A stretch of DNA of 44,856 nt. Source: Paenibacillus sp. PL91. Its GTDB lineage: Bacteria; Bacillota; Bacilli; Paenibacillales; Paenibacillaceae. Of the stretch, positions 23,239 through 31,451 are shown piece after piece. Under the pieces are notes generated by a model. That model was not told where the DNA came from. It saw nothing but the letters and a program-made list of their open reading frames with translations, and searched no databases. The translations under genes and the position numbers were made by a program. The stretch is taken from NCBI RefSeq assembly GCF_012935325.2, contig NZ_JABBYG020000032.1, positions 1-44,856 on the forward strand, read 5' to 3'. Each line of letters begins with the position of its first letter. The stretch's first letter is position 1.

Positions 23239-23267
23239 ACTATAAGCGACCTTCATCCTCTGGTCAA
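23239..23267 (-). promoter_or_regulatory. Promoter of glcK
   Basis: -35 TTGACC (23262-23267), 17-bp spacer, -10 TATAGT (23239-23244) on the minus strand, about 40 bp upstream of the start codon. Close to the sigma-A consensus. Confidence 0.85.
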
Positions 23268-23306
23268 GATAGCGTAATGCTTGTAAATCAAGCGCTCTCG
23301 GCTATT

Positions 23307-23349
23307 GAAAAGGCTATACCGTCAAGCGTATCGCTCTGCTGGTATAGCC
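23307..23349 (-). terminator. Probable terminator after trxB
   Basis: Perfect 9-bp arms GGCTATACC/GGTATAGCC with a 20-nt loop, followed on the minus strand by TTTTC. The T tract is short. Confidence 0.65.
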
Positions 23350-23383
23350 CCTTCTTTATCCTATGAAGCAGGTCCGCTAATAA

Positions 23384-24331
23384 TTAAAGCGATTTGCTCC
23401 AATCATGAGTAATTGCGCCTTCAAGGAATCTTTCGCAATCCAGAGCAGCCATACAGCCGCTTCCCGCTGCTGTGATCGCTTGACGGTATTTGCTGTCTTG
23501 CACGTCGCCGCATGCGAATACGCCTGGTACGTTCGTTTCGGAAGTGCCCGGTTTCACCACAATGTAACCGTGATCGTCAGTATCGATTTGTCCGGCAAGG
23601 AACTTCGTATTCGGCGTGTGACCGATTGCGATAAAGATACCGTCCGTTTCAATAACGTCCTCTTCTCCTGTCGCATTGTCACGAACCTTAAGTCCAGTAA
23701 CGCCCATGCCGCTTGCTACAACCTCGACCGGCGTGCGGTTCAGGCTCCAGCTGATTTTCTCGTTATCGCGAGCGCGATCCTGCATGATCTTGGATGCGCG
23801 AAGCTCATCCCGGCGATTAACGAGTTCAACGTTCGAGGCAAAGCGTGTAAGGAAGCTCGCTTCCTCCATCGCAGAGTCTCCGCCGCCAACAACGATGATC
23901 TTTTTGCCGCGGAAGAAGAATCCATCACAAGTCGCGCATGTGCTGACGCCGCGTCCTACATTTTCTTTCTCGCCTGGGATGCCAAGATATCTAGCCGATG
24001 CCCCCGTAGAGATGATAATGCTCTCCCCAACCAGTTCGCCGTGGCCTTCCACTTGAAGCTTGAAAGGACGTTCGGACATATCCACGCTGTTCACCCAGCC
24101 GGTAATAAATTTAGCGCCAAAGCGCTCCGCTTGCTTACGCATGTTCTCCATAAGCTCTGGACCCATAATGCCTTCAGGAAAACCAGGAAAGTTCTCGACT
24201 TCTGTCGTTGTCGTCAGCTGTCCGCCTGGCTCAGGACCTTCGATAATAAGCGGGCTCATGTTGGCGCGAGCCAAGTAAATAGCCGCTGTAAGACCGGCAG
24301 GGCCGGTACCGATAATAATGGATTTGTACAT
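23384..24331 (-). CDS. trxB: Thioredoxin reductase
   Basis: FAD/NADPH enzyme that reduces thioredoxin. 315 residues. FAD-binding GTGPAGLTAAIYLARA at the N-terminus, the redox pair CATC in STCATCDGFFFRGK (about residue 135), NADPH-binding VVGGGDSAMEEASFL, and the C-terminal VFACGDVQDSKYRQAITAAG. The frame opens at 24421, but GAGGTG before ATG 24329-24331 (MYKSIIIGTG) marks the start. It follows the TPR gene by 20 bases and is probably cotranscribed with it, as in B. subtilis yvcD-trxB. Confidence 0.97.
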   Translation of the reverse strand: MYKSIIIGTGPAGLTAAIYLARANMSPLIIEGPEPGGQLTTTTEVENFPGFPEGIMGPELMENMRKQAERFGAKFITGWVNSVDMSERPFKLQVEGHGELVGESIIISTGASARYLGIPGEKENVGRGVSTCATCDGFFFRGKKIIVVGGGDSAMEEASFLTRFASNVELVNRRDELRASKIMQDRARDNEKISWSLNRTPVEVVASGMGVTGLKVRDNATGEEDVIETDGIFIAIGHTPNTKFLAGQIDTDDHGYIVVKPGTSETNVPGVFACGDVQDSKYRQAITAAGSGCMAALDCERFLEGAITHDWSKSL

Positions 24332-24351
24332 AACCTTCACCTCGTAAAAGT

Positions 24352-26109
24352 TTATTCGTCCTGCAATTCCTGAGTAGCGAATACAGAGCTGATTGATTTC
24401 ATCTTCTCTTTGATGCCGCAAACCTCGTCAATCATCTTGACGTTCTTGCTGACCGTAGCAATCGACGTGCCATAGCGCACCGAAACCTCGTGATAAGAAA
24501 TGGCTCTGCGGTGCATCTTTGCCGTCAAATATTCTAAAGCCGCGGCCCAGCCCTCCGGCTTAGTCAGCTTCGGAACGTCAGGGTACACCCGCGACAAGAA
24601 CTCCACCCACAAAGTCATCAGATCATGCTGCTGAACCAAATCATATTGCTTGCTCATTCGGCCAAGAGCTGTCTCGACTACAGCTTGCCATTTATCTTCC
24701 CATACAGGCAGTCTTGAAGGTACGCGATTCGGCTCGATGACCGTTTCTTTCCCTTCGAGCACTACACGCAAGGGCTCTTGAACACCCATCGTGCGAAGGA
24801 CGAAAATAGCTATGCGCTTTAAATAATCATCCTCATCCCGCTCCAGCAGGAACGTCTGAAGCACATCCTTCACTTCGCTGTCGGCAATCATGCCGAGTGC
24901 TTGAATGACCTGCAGCTTCGTATGCTGGTCACCGTGGCGCAATGCCCAGAAAAACGATGAGCGTACCAGCGGATCGCGCTTGAGATGATCGGGAATGCCG
25001 TCCGAGGACTTCTCCCATAGCTTGAACTGCTCCTCAAAGGGCAGATGGTAGTGATAGCTGATGGACGCCGTTTGCTCTCCACTGCGGACAAGCTCCAGCT
25101 GCTCCATATAATAATGAGGAATGCCCGATGTCGGATCGAGCTTGATCGTTTGCTTCCACAGCCGCTCGGCTTCCTGCAAACGCCCAATATTGCAGGCGGC
25201 GACAGCCGCATAATGGTACAGGCTAGGATCCGAAGTCTGCTCCGAGTCTTTCAGCAGCCTGGTGAAGTGCTTATGAGCAGCTCCATGCTCTCCTAAGATG
25301 CCCATAGTGGTTGCCAGTTTAAACACATGCTCCTGATGAAACGGCACCGTCTTCGTAAGCAGCTCAACAAGCGGCTGCAAGCTTTGCTCATCATTCTTAT
25401 GCTGATAGAAAATAGCAAGGTTGCAAAGCGCATGCAGATTGCCGGATTCGATCTCCAGCACCTCATGAATCGTATCCATGGCTTTATCGAACATGCCCAT
25501 GTAGTAATAGGCTAACGCCAAATTGTTGCGCGCAGCGAGAAATTCCGGCTGGCCTTCGATTATTTTTTCCAAAATGCGAACGGCCTCGGTGAATTTGCCT
25601 TCCTCGAGTAGCGTCCGGGCTAGGTCATGCTCAACCATGCCTTCACGCGATTTAATGTTCGTCAGGCGCGTAGGGCGCTCCAGCTCAAAATGCAGCAGAT
25701 CCATCATATCTTCCGCTTCATCAAGAAATTGCCCTTCGGAATCCTCTTCCAAATATTTGATAAGCGAGCCCTCGGCCGCTTCATATTGCTCCATATTGGC
25801 AAAATTGTTCGCCATATAGAAATGGCACTCCGTCATGGTTGGATCGAGTTCATCCACAATCCAGCCTAAAATACGATTCGACTCTTCATAATTGCCAAGC
25901 TCAGAAAGAATGCCGGCCATATTGCAATGGTTTACCGGGTTTTCCGGCTCGTATTCTACGGCGCGACGAAAATATTTAAGTGCCTTGTCATAATGGAATC
26001 GATCTAGTGACCGAACCGCACGTTCGAAAAAAAACGTAGCGTCCCATTGAACCGGTATGACTTTCGTCTGTTGATCTACGGCAACTCGTTTCTTCTCTTT
26101 CACTGGCAA
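24352..26109 (-). CDS. TPR protein, YvcD-like, with C-terminal HTH-like segment
   Basis: A 585-residue soluble protein. TPR-type helical repeats occupy about residues 28-340 (for example DKALKYFRRAVEYEPENPVN and GKFTEAVRILEKIIEGQPEF, and the ALAYYYMGMFDKAMDTIHEV repeat). A helical, HEAT-like stretch follows (about 385-450: DPLVRSSFFWALRHGDQHTK). The last part (about 535-565) contains YHEVSVRYGTSIATVSKNVK, a helix-turn-helix-like pattern. Position next to trxB matches B. subtilis YvcD, a TPR protein of unknown function. TPRs suggest protein-protein contacts; the HTH may let it bind DNA, which is inference. An extended -10 promoter lies upstream (26140-26148). Confidence 0.85.
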   Translation of the reverse strand: MPVKEKKRVAVDQQTKVIPVQWDATFFFERAVRSLDRFHYDKALKYFRRAVEYEPENPVNHCNMAGILSELGNYEESNRILGWIVDELDPTMTECHFYMANNFANMEQYEAAEGSLIKYLEEDSEGQFLDEAEDMMDLLHFELERPTRLTNIKSREGMVEHDLARTLLEEGKFTEAVRILEKIIEGQPEFLAARNNLALAYYYMGMFDKAMDTIHEVLEIESGNLHALCNLAIFYQHKNDEQSLQPLVELLTKTVPFHQEHVFKLATTMGILGEHGAAHKHFTRLLKDSEQTSDPSLYHYAAVAACNIGRLQEAERLWKQTIKLDPTSGIPHYYMEQLELVRSGEQTASISYHYHLPFEEQFKLWEKSSDGIPDHLKRDPLVRSSFFWALRHGDQHTKLQVIQALGMIADSEVKDVLQTFLLERDEDDYLKRIAIFVLRTMGVQEPLRVVLEGKETVIEPNRVPSRLPVWEDKWQAVVETALGRMSKQYDLVQQHDLMTLWVEFLSRVYPDVPKLTKPEGWAAALEYLTAKMHRRAISYHEVSVRYGTSIATVSKNVKMIDEVCGIKEKMKSISSVFATQELQDE

Positions 26110-26139
26110 GGCACCTCCCGTTACTTCCGATTTTCTACG

Positions 26140-26148
26140 ATTATACCA
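26140..26148 (-). promoter_or_regulatory. Extended -10 promoter of the TPR-trxB unit
   Basis: TGGTATAAT on the minus strand (TATAAT at 26140-26145 with TG one base upstream), about 30 bp before the start codon. The -35 is poor, as is allowed for extended -10 promoters. Confidence 0.6.
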
Positions 26149-26180
26149 TAGCCATACCCATCAGAACACGAAAGAAATGT

Positions 26181-26219
26181 GGGAAAATCGCGGATGGCAG
26201 AAGCGCCACCCGCGATTTT
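26181..26219 (-). terminator. Terminator of prs
   Basis: Stem AAAATCGCGG/CCGCGATTTT with inner TGGC/GCCA pairing, about 48 bases past the prs stop. It could work in both directions. Confidence 0.75.
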
Positions 26220-26266
26220 CGCGGCATAACTATTCATTTCGCATGTGGAGCAATCAAGCTGAATAC

Positions 26267-27217
26267 TTAAACGCCGTTGCTTTTGAACAAGGTACTGATG
26301 GAGCCGCCTTCCAAAATAATGCGTGTTGCTTCAGCAAGAAGCGGCGCAACGGAAAGCACTTTGAATCGTTCCGGCGTCGATTCAGGCAAGCTGATCGAGT
26401 CGGTAACAATGACCTCTTTAATATGGGGATGATCCAAACGCTCAATGGCCGAGCCGGAGAATAACGGGTGCGTAGCGCATACGTATACATCCTCTGCACC
26501 GCGCTCCTTCAGGCTTTCAACAACGTTGACAATCGTAGATCCCGTGTCGATCAGATCCTCGATAATAATCGGAGTCTGGCCTTCGACATCCCCGATTACG
26601 TGTGTAATAACCGATTGATTGTGCGCTGGACGCTTCTTGATCATGATCGCAAACGATGTATCCAAGTAGTTCGCTAGTTTCTCTGCAGTTGATGCGCGGC
26701 CTGCATCCGGCGATACAACAACCGGGTTCTTGATGTTTTTGGACTTCAAATAATCGCTGATAAGATCTAGCGCAGTCATATGATCGACTGGAATGTTGAA
26801 AAAGCCTTGAATAGCTGGAGCATGTAGGTCGATTGTGATAACGCGGTTCGCTCCAACTGTCGTGAGCACATCCGCCAGCATTTTCGCTGAAATCGGCTCC
26901 CGAGGTGCTGCTTTGCGCTCCTGACGCGCATAGCCGTAATACGGCATGATGATGTTGACCGTTCTTGCGGAAGCACGCTTCGCCGCATCAATCATAACAA
27001 GCAATTCGACAAAATGCTCGTTGATCGGATGCGAGAATGATTGCACGAGGAAAACGTCGCAATTCCGAATCGTTTCTTCGTAATGCACGTAAATCTCACC
27101 GCTTTTGAAACGGGACATCTTGATCGCGCCTAGCGTCAGACCAAGCTCCGCACTAATTTTCTGAGCCAATACCGGATTAGACGAACCCGAAAAAATACGC
27201 ACCTTGTCGCTTAACAT
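26267..27217 (-). CDS. prs: Ribose-phosphate pyrophosphokinase (PRPP synthetase)
   Basis: Makes phosphoribosyl pyrophosphate from ribose 5-phosphate and ATP, the shared precursor for purines, pyrimidines, histidine and tryptophan. 316 residues. Seen: FSGSSNPVLAQKISAELG, the flexible loop YYGYARQERKAAPREPIS, VVSPDAGRAS, and the PRPP loop IIIEDLIDTGSTI. The frame opens at 27304, but CAGGAGG before ATG 27215-27217 (MLSDKVRIFSG) is decisive. It has its own promoter and terminator beside the histidine operon. Bacillus normally has prs next to glmU, so this may be a second copy; that cannot be tested here. Confidence 0.95.
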   Translation of the reverse strand: MLSDKVRIFSGSSNPVLAQKISAELGLTLGAIKMSRFKSGEIYVHYEETIRNCDVFLVQSFSHPINEHFVELLVMIDAAKRASARTVNIIMPYYGYARQERKAAPREPISAKMLADVLTTVGANRVITIDLHAPAIQGFFNIPVDHMTALDLISDYLKSKNIKNPVVVSPDAGRASTAEKLANYLDTSFAIMIKKRPAHNQSVITHVIGDVEGQTPIIIEDLIDTGSTIVNVVESLKERGAEDVYVCATHPLFSGSAIERLDHPHIKEVIVTDSISLPESTPERFKVLSVAPLLAEATRIILEGGSISTLFKSNGV

Positions 27218-27308
27218 GATACCCTCCTGAGCGTTAAAACCAATTAATTTTACGGAACAAGTACTCGTCCTTGTCGGATCATTCGACAAAGCTTGTTTGA
27301 TCATCTAT

Positions 27309-27336
27309 ATTATACATGGAATTTACGATATTTCAA
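27309..27336 (-). promoter_or_regulatory. Promoter of prs
   Basis: -35 TTGAAA (27331-27336), 16-bp spacer, -10 TATAAT (27309-27314) on the minus strand. The -35 overlaps the hisJ stop codon. It predicts an untranslated leader of about 85 nt. Confidence 0.75.
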
Positions 27337-28139
27337 AAATCAATCATCACTAATTTTCGACAATTAAATGTCGCTAGCTGCGTATATCCGACTTCTTTGA
27401 GCACAGCGTACGCTTGATCCAGGTATTGGCCCAGCCTCTCAGGCTGATGAGCGTCCGATCCTACCGTCAGCGGAATGCCCAATTCCCGTGCATATTCAAG
27501 CATTCTGCGGCTCGGAAACATCTCTGCTGCAGGCGTCCGGAGTCCGGATGCATTAAGCTCGATCGCAAGCCCGTTCCGCTTAACCGCCTCAAGTGCAGCA
27601 TTTTCCAAATGAATGACGTCGCCCTCTGGCTGATAGCCAAAACGCTTGATCACGTCAATATGCCCGATGTAATCATAGAAGCCGCTCGCAGCCGCTTTGC
27701 CAACCGCATCGTAGTACTGCTCATACACCGCCATGCGATCACGGCCTTCCCAGCCGCCTGTTTGGCGGAAATCGGTAATATCCCATTCGCCTAGAAAATG
27801 AACGGAGCCGATCACATAATCCCAAGGGTAAGCATTCACGATCGATCCGATCTGCTCCTCGCAGCCCTCGATATAATCGCCTTCAAGACCAACTCGGATG
27901 TCGATTTGGCCTTTATACTTTTCTTTGAGATTAAGGCATTCTTCCACATAACGCGGAAGCTCATCCATCGGCATCGCCATTTCGGGATAGTAAGTTGCTG
28001 GATCAACATGCAGCAGCGGCATATGATCGGAGAGGCCAAGCTGCACGAGTCCGATCTCTATCCCCTTCTTAACGTATTCCTCTAGCTCGCCGACGGCATG
28101 GCCGCAGCGGGCATGGTGGGTATGATAGTCGATAAACAT
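27333..28139 (-). CDS. hisJ: Histidinol-phosphatase, PHP family
   Basis: Dephosphorylates histidinol phosphate in histidine synthesis. 268 residues of a PHP-domain metal hydrolase: FIDYHTHHARCGHAVGE at the N-terminus, GLSDHMPL, GLEGDYIEG, IGSVHFLG, YIGHIDVIKRFG, and LTVGSDAHQPERLG supply the His/Asp/Glu metal ligands. ATG 28139 follows AAAGG. It lies downstream of hisIE across a repeat-filled spacer. Together with the operon it supplies the phosphatase step that the HisB here, a stand-alone dehydratase, lacks. Confidence 0.93.
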   Translation of the reverse strand: MFIDYHTHHARCGHAVGELEEYVKKGIEIGLVQLGLSDHMPLLHVDPATYYPEMAMPMDELPRYVEECLNLKEKYKGQIDIRVGLEGDYIEGCEEQIGSIVNAYPWDYVIGSVHFLGEWDITDFRQTGGWEGRDRMAVYEQYYDAVGKAAASGFYDYIGHIDVIKRFGYQPEGDVIHLENAALEAVKRNGLAIELNASGLRTPAAEMFPSRRMLEYARELGIPLTVGSDAHQPERLGQYLDQAYAVLKEVGYTQLATFNCRKLVMIDF

Positions 28140-28185
28140 TGTGCATACCGGCCTTTCTTTATTGATTTATAGGCAAATTTTTGTA

Positions 28186-28254
28186 GACAAGTATTATGGA
28201 TAAATATTTAAAGACAAATATTTAAAGACAAATACTTAAAGAGAACTATTTAAA
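28186..28254. repeat. 14-bp tandem repeat between hisIE and hisJ
   Basis: Four consecutive 14-bp units from 28199 to 28254: GATAAATATTTAAA, GACAAATATTTAAA, GACAAATACTTAAA and GAGAACTATTTAAA. Degenerate copies lie on both sides. Units are AT-rich and contain near-palindromic AAATATTT. Confidence 0.88.
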
Positions 28255-28265
28255 GAGGAATATAA

Positions 28266-28958
28266 TTATCTCATTTTGTTAGTCGTTGGCTTGCCGTGAC
28301 GGCTGCTAATTTCGCTAATGACATCATCAAAAGGCAGTCCGCGCTCGCGAAGCAGTACCATCAGGTGGAAAATCAGATCGCCAACCTCGCTGCGAAGCTC
28401 GTCGTTATCTTGATTTTTCGCTGCGATAATGACCTCCGACGCCTCTTCGCCGACCTTCTTCAAAATTTTGTCTACCCCTTTGTCGAACAGGTATGTCGTG
28501 TAAGAGCCCTCAGGGCGCTCTGCGTACCGCTCGGCAATGACGCTCTCTAGCTGGCCCAGCATACCGAAGCGGTCGCTAGATGCCCCCGCAGCCTCTGAGG
28601 ATGCTTCTGTATTACCGCTTACCTCAACCGAATTGAAGAAGCAGCTATAACGTCCTGTATGGCAAGCCGGTCCCTTCTGCTCTACCTTAACAAGCAGCGT
28701 GTCGCCGTCACAGTCGTAGGCCATCGAGACGATGCGCTGCGTATGGCCGCTAGTGGCTCCTTTGTTCCAAAGCTCATTGCGCGAACGGCTCCAAAACCAG
28801 GTTACGCCGGATTCCACAGAAAGCTGCAGCGACTCCTTGTTCATATAAGCCATCATCAGCACTTCTTTACTCTGCGCGTCCTGCACAATCGCAGGCACCA
28901 GCCCTGCGTCGTCCCATTTGATTTTTGAGCTAAGCTCGCTCTGGTTGTTTTCCGTCAT
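28266..28958 (-). CDS. hisIE: Bifunctional phosphoribosyl-AMP cyclohydrolase / phosphoribosyl-ATP pyrophosphatase
   Basis: A HisI-HisE fusion of 230 residues catalysing steps two and three of histidine synthesis. The HisI part (about 10-115) has AYMNKESLQLSVESG, WFWSRSRNELWNKGATSGHT, the Asp cluster DCDGDTLL and the zinc cysteines ACHTGRYSCF. A Ser/Ala-rich linker follows (about 113-128). The HisE part (about 130-230) has GSYTTYLFDKGVDKILKKVG and EEASEVIIAAKN. It overlaps hisF by four bases (ATGA), so translation is coupled. Confidence 0.97.
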   Translation of the reverse strand: MTENNQSELSSKIKWDDAGLVPAIVQDAQSKEVLMMAYMNKESLQLSVESGVTWFWSRSRNELWNKGATSGHTQRIVSMAYDCDGDTLLVKVEQKGPACHTGRYSCFFNSVEVSGNTEASSEAAGASSDRFGMLGQLESVIAERYAERPEGSYTTYLFDKGVDKILKKVGEEASEVIIAAKNQDNDELRSEVGDLIFHLMVLLRERGLPFDDVISEISSRHGKPTTNKMR

Positions 28959-29713
28959 CGTACCTCTACTCCCTTCAACCGCAAATCATCCTTCACTTCA
29001 CGGATCGTCATTTCTTTATAGTGAAAAATCGTAGCCGCCAGCGCTGCATCTGCGTGAGCCTGCTGGAACACATCGTTAAAGTGCTCGACTCTTCCCGCTC
29101 CGCCAGAAGCGATAACCGGTATGCCTAGCGAATCCGATACCGCCTGCGTCAGCTTGATATCAAAGCCATCCTTCGTTCCGTCCGCATCCATGCTCGTCAG
29201 CAAAATCTCGCCCGCGCCTAGACGCTCTACTTCACGCGCCCATTCCAGCACCTTGATTCCTGTTGTTTTGCGTCCGCCGTGCGTGTATACCTCCCACTCG
29301 CCCCACTCCGCATTGAACTTGGCGTCAATTGCTACGACGATGCATTGCGAGCCAAATTTGCGTGAGCCTTCTTTGACGAGGGTTGGGTTCAATACAGCCG
29401 CTGTGTTGATGGCGATCTTGTCCGCGCCAGCGCGAAGCAGCCGCTTCATGTCATCGACATGGGAAATGCCGCCGCCCACCGTAAAGGGTATCGTAATTTC
29501 TCCAGCCGTCCGCTTAACGACCTCAATCATCGTTGCGCGTCCCTCGACGGAAGCCGAAATGTCCAAAAATACGAGCTCATCGGCACCCTCTTGGTCATAG
29601 GTAGCCGCCAGCTCGACGGGATCGCCCGCATCGCGAAGGTTCACGAAGTTAACGCCCTTCACAACGCGGCCATCCTTCACGTCAAGACACGGAATGATAC
29701 GTTTCGCCAGCAT
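28955..29713 (-). CDS. hisF: Imidazole glycerol phosphate synthase, cyclase subunit
   Basis: The TIM-barrel cyclase that uses ammonia from HisH to form imidazole glycerol phosphate and AICAR. 252 residues. Catalytic Asp11 in RIIPCLDVKDGRVVKG and the second Asp in VVAIDAKF, plus VGGGISHVDD and ASGGAGRVEHF phosphate-binding loops. These are HisF rather than HisA signatures. AAGGAGAGGG precedes the ATG, and just upstream is a small palindrome (29731-29745). In related operons hisA comes between hisH and hisF; here it does not. Confidence 0.97.
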   Translation of the reverse strand: MLAKRIIPCLDVKDGRVVKGVNFVNLRDAGDPVELAATYDQEGADELVFLDISASVEGRATMIEVVKRTAGEITIPFTVGGGISHVDDMKRLLRAGADKIAINTAAVLNPTLVKEGSRKFGSQCIVVAIDAKFNAEWGEWEVYTHGGRKTTGIKVLEWAREVERLGAGEILLTSMDADGTKDGFDIKLTQAVSDSLGIPVIASGGAGRVEHFNDVFQQAHADAALAATIFHYKEMTIREVKDDLRLKGVEVR

Positions 29714-29796
29714 GTTGCCCTCTCCTTTATGCCCGTTAAACGGGCCTGATCTATATGTCTGCCATTATTGAATAGGTTGATACAGCTATAAGCGCT
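29714..29796 (-). other. hisH-hisF junction lacking hisA
   Basis: Only 83 bases separate hisH and hisF. No HisA-like sequence or remnant is readable in any frame. The hairpin GCCCGTTAAACGGGC (29731-29745; 7-bp arms) stands just before the hisF ribosome site. Confidence 0.85.
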
Positions 29797-30411
29797 TTAG
29801 CCTTGGGTTCTTGTAAGCGCAAGAAAATTGCCCAGCAGCTGCATGCCGAGCTCACCGCTCTTCTCTGGATGGAACTGCATGCCGTATACATTGCCGCGAC
29901 CGACAATAGCTGTCACCTGCTGGTAATAGTCCGTCGTCGCAAGCAGGTCAGAAGCAAGCTCTGGCTTCGCGTGGAACGAATGAACGAAATAGACATGCCC
30001 CTCAGTCAAACCGCTAAATAGCGGCGACTGCTCCTGCAGGAACGAAAGCTTGTTCCAACCCATATGCGGAATTTTATAGTCGCCGGAGAATCGGTGCACC
30101 TTGCCCGGAAGCAAGTTCAAGCCCTCGTTCCTGCCGTACTCTTCACTTTCGCTAAAAAGCAGCTGCATGCCAAGGCAAATGCCCAGCATCGGCTTGCCGG
30201 AGGCTGCATACGCTTTGGCTACCTCATCAAGCTTCGTGTCACGCAGGTTTTGCATCGCATCCCCAAAGGCACCGACGCCCGGAAGGATAGCACCGCCTGC
30301 TGCAGCGATCGTTTCCGGATTGTCCGTAATAACAGCCTCATAGCCAAGACGTTCAACCGCCTTGCTTACGCTATGCAGATTGCCCATGCCGTAATCGATG
30401 ATCGCGATCAT
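29797..30411 (-). CDS. hisH: Imidazole glycerol phosphate synthase, glutamine amidotransferase subunit
   Basis: Class I glutaminase that feeds ammonia to HisF. 204 residues. Catalytic Cys in MLGICLGMQLL, and His/Glu in YGMQFHPEKSGELG; N-terminal IAIIDYGMGNLHSVSKA and GGAILPGVGAFGDAM are typical. The frame opens at 30510, but AAAGGAG before ATG 30409-30411 gives the start. One base separates it from the hisB stop. Confidence 0.96.
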   Translation of the reverse strand: MIAIIDYGMGNLHSVSKAVERLGYEAVITDNPETIAAAGGAILPGVGAFGDAMQNLRDTKLDEVAKAYAASGKPMLGICLGMQLLFSESEEYGRNEGLNLLPGKVHRFSGDYKIPHMGWNKLSFLQEQSPLFSGLTEGHVYFVHSFHAKPELASDLLATTDYYQQVTAIVGRGNVYGMQFHPEKSGELGMQLLGNFLALTRTQG

Positions 30412-30412
30412 A

Positions 30413-31018
30413 CTACAGCACTCCTTTCGTAGAAGGCACTCCTTGTACGCGAGGATCAATGCTCGTTGCTTCGTCAAGCGCGCGTCCAAGCGCCTTGAAC
30501 ACCGCTTCAATCATGTGATGCGTGTTTTGGCCATAGTGCACGATGACGTGAAGCGTAATGCGCGATTCAAGCGCCAGCTTCCACAGAAACTCATGAACAA
30601 GCTCCGTCGAGAAGCTGCCTACCTGAGCCGAAGGGTACTCTGCACGGTATTCAAAATGCGGACGGTTGCTGACGTCGATAATGACCTGAGCAAGCGCCTC
30701 ATCCATCGGAACAAATACGCTGGCGTAACGCTTAATGCCGCGTTTGTCGCCAAGTGCTTCGCGAAGCGTTTGGCCGATGCAAATGCCGATGTCCTCGACC
30801 GTGTGGTGATCGTCGATGTCGATGTCGCCGCGCGCTTCCACTTCAAGATTGAACTGGCCATGCTTCGTAAACAAATCAAGCATATGGTTAAGGAAAGGCA
30901 CATCCGTATCAATTTTTGTCTCGCCTGTTCCGTCGACTGCAAATGTAAGCTTAATATCCGTCTCGTTCGTCTTGCGTGCCACCGATGCCTCGCGTACCCG
31001 ATTTTCCGACACTTTCAT
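30413..31018 (-). CDS. hisB: Imidazoleglycerol-phosphate dehydratase
   Basis: A manganese dehydratase, 201 residues, stand-alone (no fused phosphatase). Seen: VARKTNETDIKLTFAVDGTG, the metal ligands in FLNHMLDLFTKHG, DIDDHHTVEDIGICIGQ, GIKRYAS and NTHHMIEAVFKALGRALDEA. ATG at 31018 is directly adjacent to AAGGA; a GTG two codons later (31012) has better spacing, so the start may be MSENRVREAS. The upstream 433 bp to hisD is an untranslated, repeat-like spacer, unusual inside a his operon. Confidence 0.96.
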   Translation of the reverse strand: MKVSENRVREASVARKTNETDIKLTFAVDGTGETKIDTDVPFLNHMLDLFTKHGQFNLEVEARGDIDIDDHHTVEDIGICIGQTLREALGDKRGIKRYASVFVPMDEALAQVIIDVSNRPHFEYRAEYPSAQVGSFSTELVHEFLWKLALESRITLHVIVHYGQNTHHMIEAVFKALGRALDEATSIDPRVQGVPSTKGVL

Positions 31019-31451
31019 TCCTTCTTTCTTTCTTTGATGTGTTAGTTTTATTTGCTGTGTTGCTGTTCTGCAAAATAATTATCTGATTAGTTGAAGCTCG
31101 GTTGGAGCTCCTTATGCTACATTGCTGTTTGTGCAACGTAAGCTCATGTTTAGCTGCGTTTCCGAATGCAGTTTGTGCAACAGAATGCCCCATTTCAGTC
31201 TAAATCCTGCACTACCGGTGACTTCTGCTGCCTATCTGCAACGTAGCTTCCCAAATGAGGCTTCATGTCAGGTTTCTGTTGTACTTTCTGCAACGTAGCC
31301 TGCTCAGAAGCTTCCGTTGAATATCATAGTGAGAAAGTGTCCGTACATGGCTGGCATATAGACCATAAAGTGATTACTTTCACATTAGCACTGCACCACT
31401 ATGTTACATAAATGTATATAACAGTCCCAAACATCGCTCAGCAAAAGAGTT
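31019..31451. repeat. hisD-hisB spacer with degenerate CTGCAACGTAGC repeats
   Basis: 433 bp without a gene. CTGCAACGTAGC occurs exactly at 31236-31247 and 31288-31299, with variants GTGCAACGTAAGC at 31131 and GTGCAACAGAATGC at 31175. An inverted partner GCTACATTGC lies at about 31115-31125. Spacing is irregular (about 43-61 bp). The remaining sequence, 31310-31451, shows nothing clear. Confidence 0.65.

Noticed and set aside
23405..24373. 322-codon plus-strand frame opposite trxB
   Set aside because: Shadow of trxB; trxB has every family motif and a ribosome site, the antisense frame has none.
28186..28254. CRISPR or iteron-type origin
   Set aside because: 14-bp units directly adjacent, AT-rich, without spacers, DnaA boxes or a replication gene nearby.
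29714..29796. Remnant of hisA or a small gene (frame ATG GCA GAC ATA TAG)
   Set aside because: Only a four-codon frame; no similarity to the HisA start, catalytic or phosphate-binding motifs.
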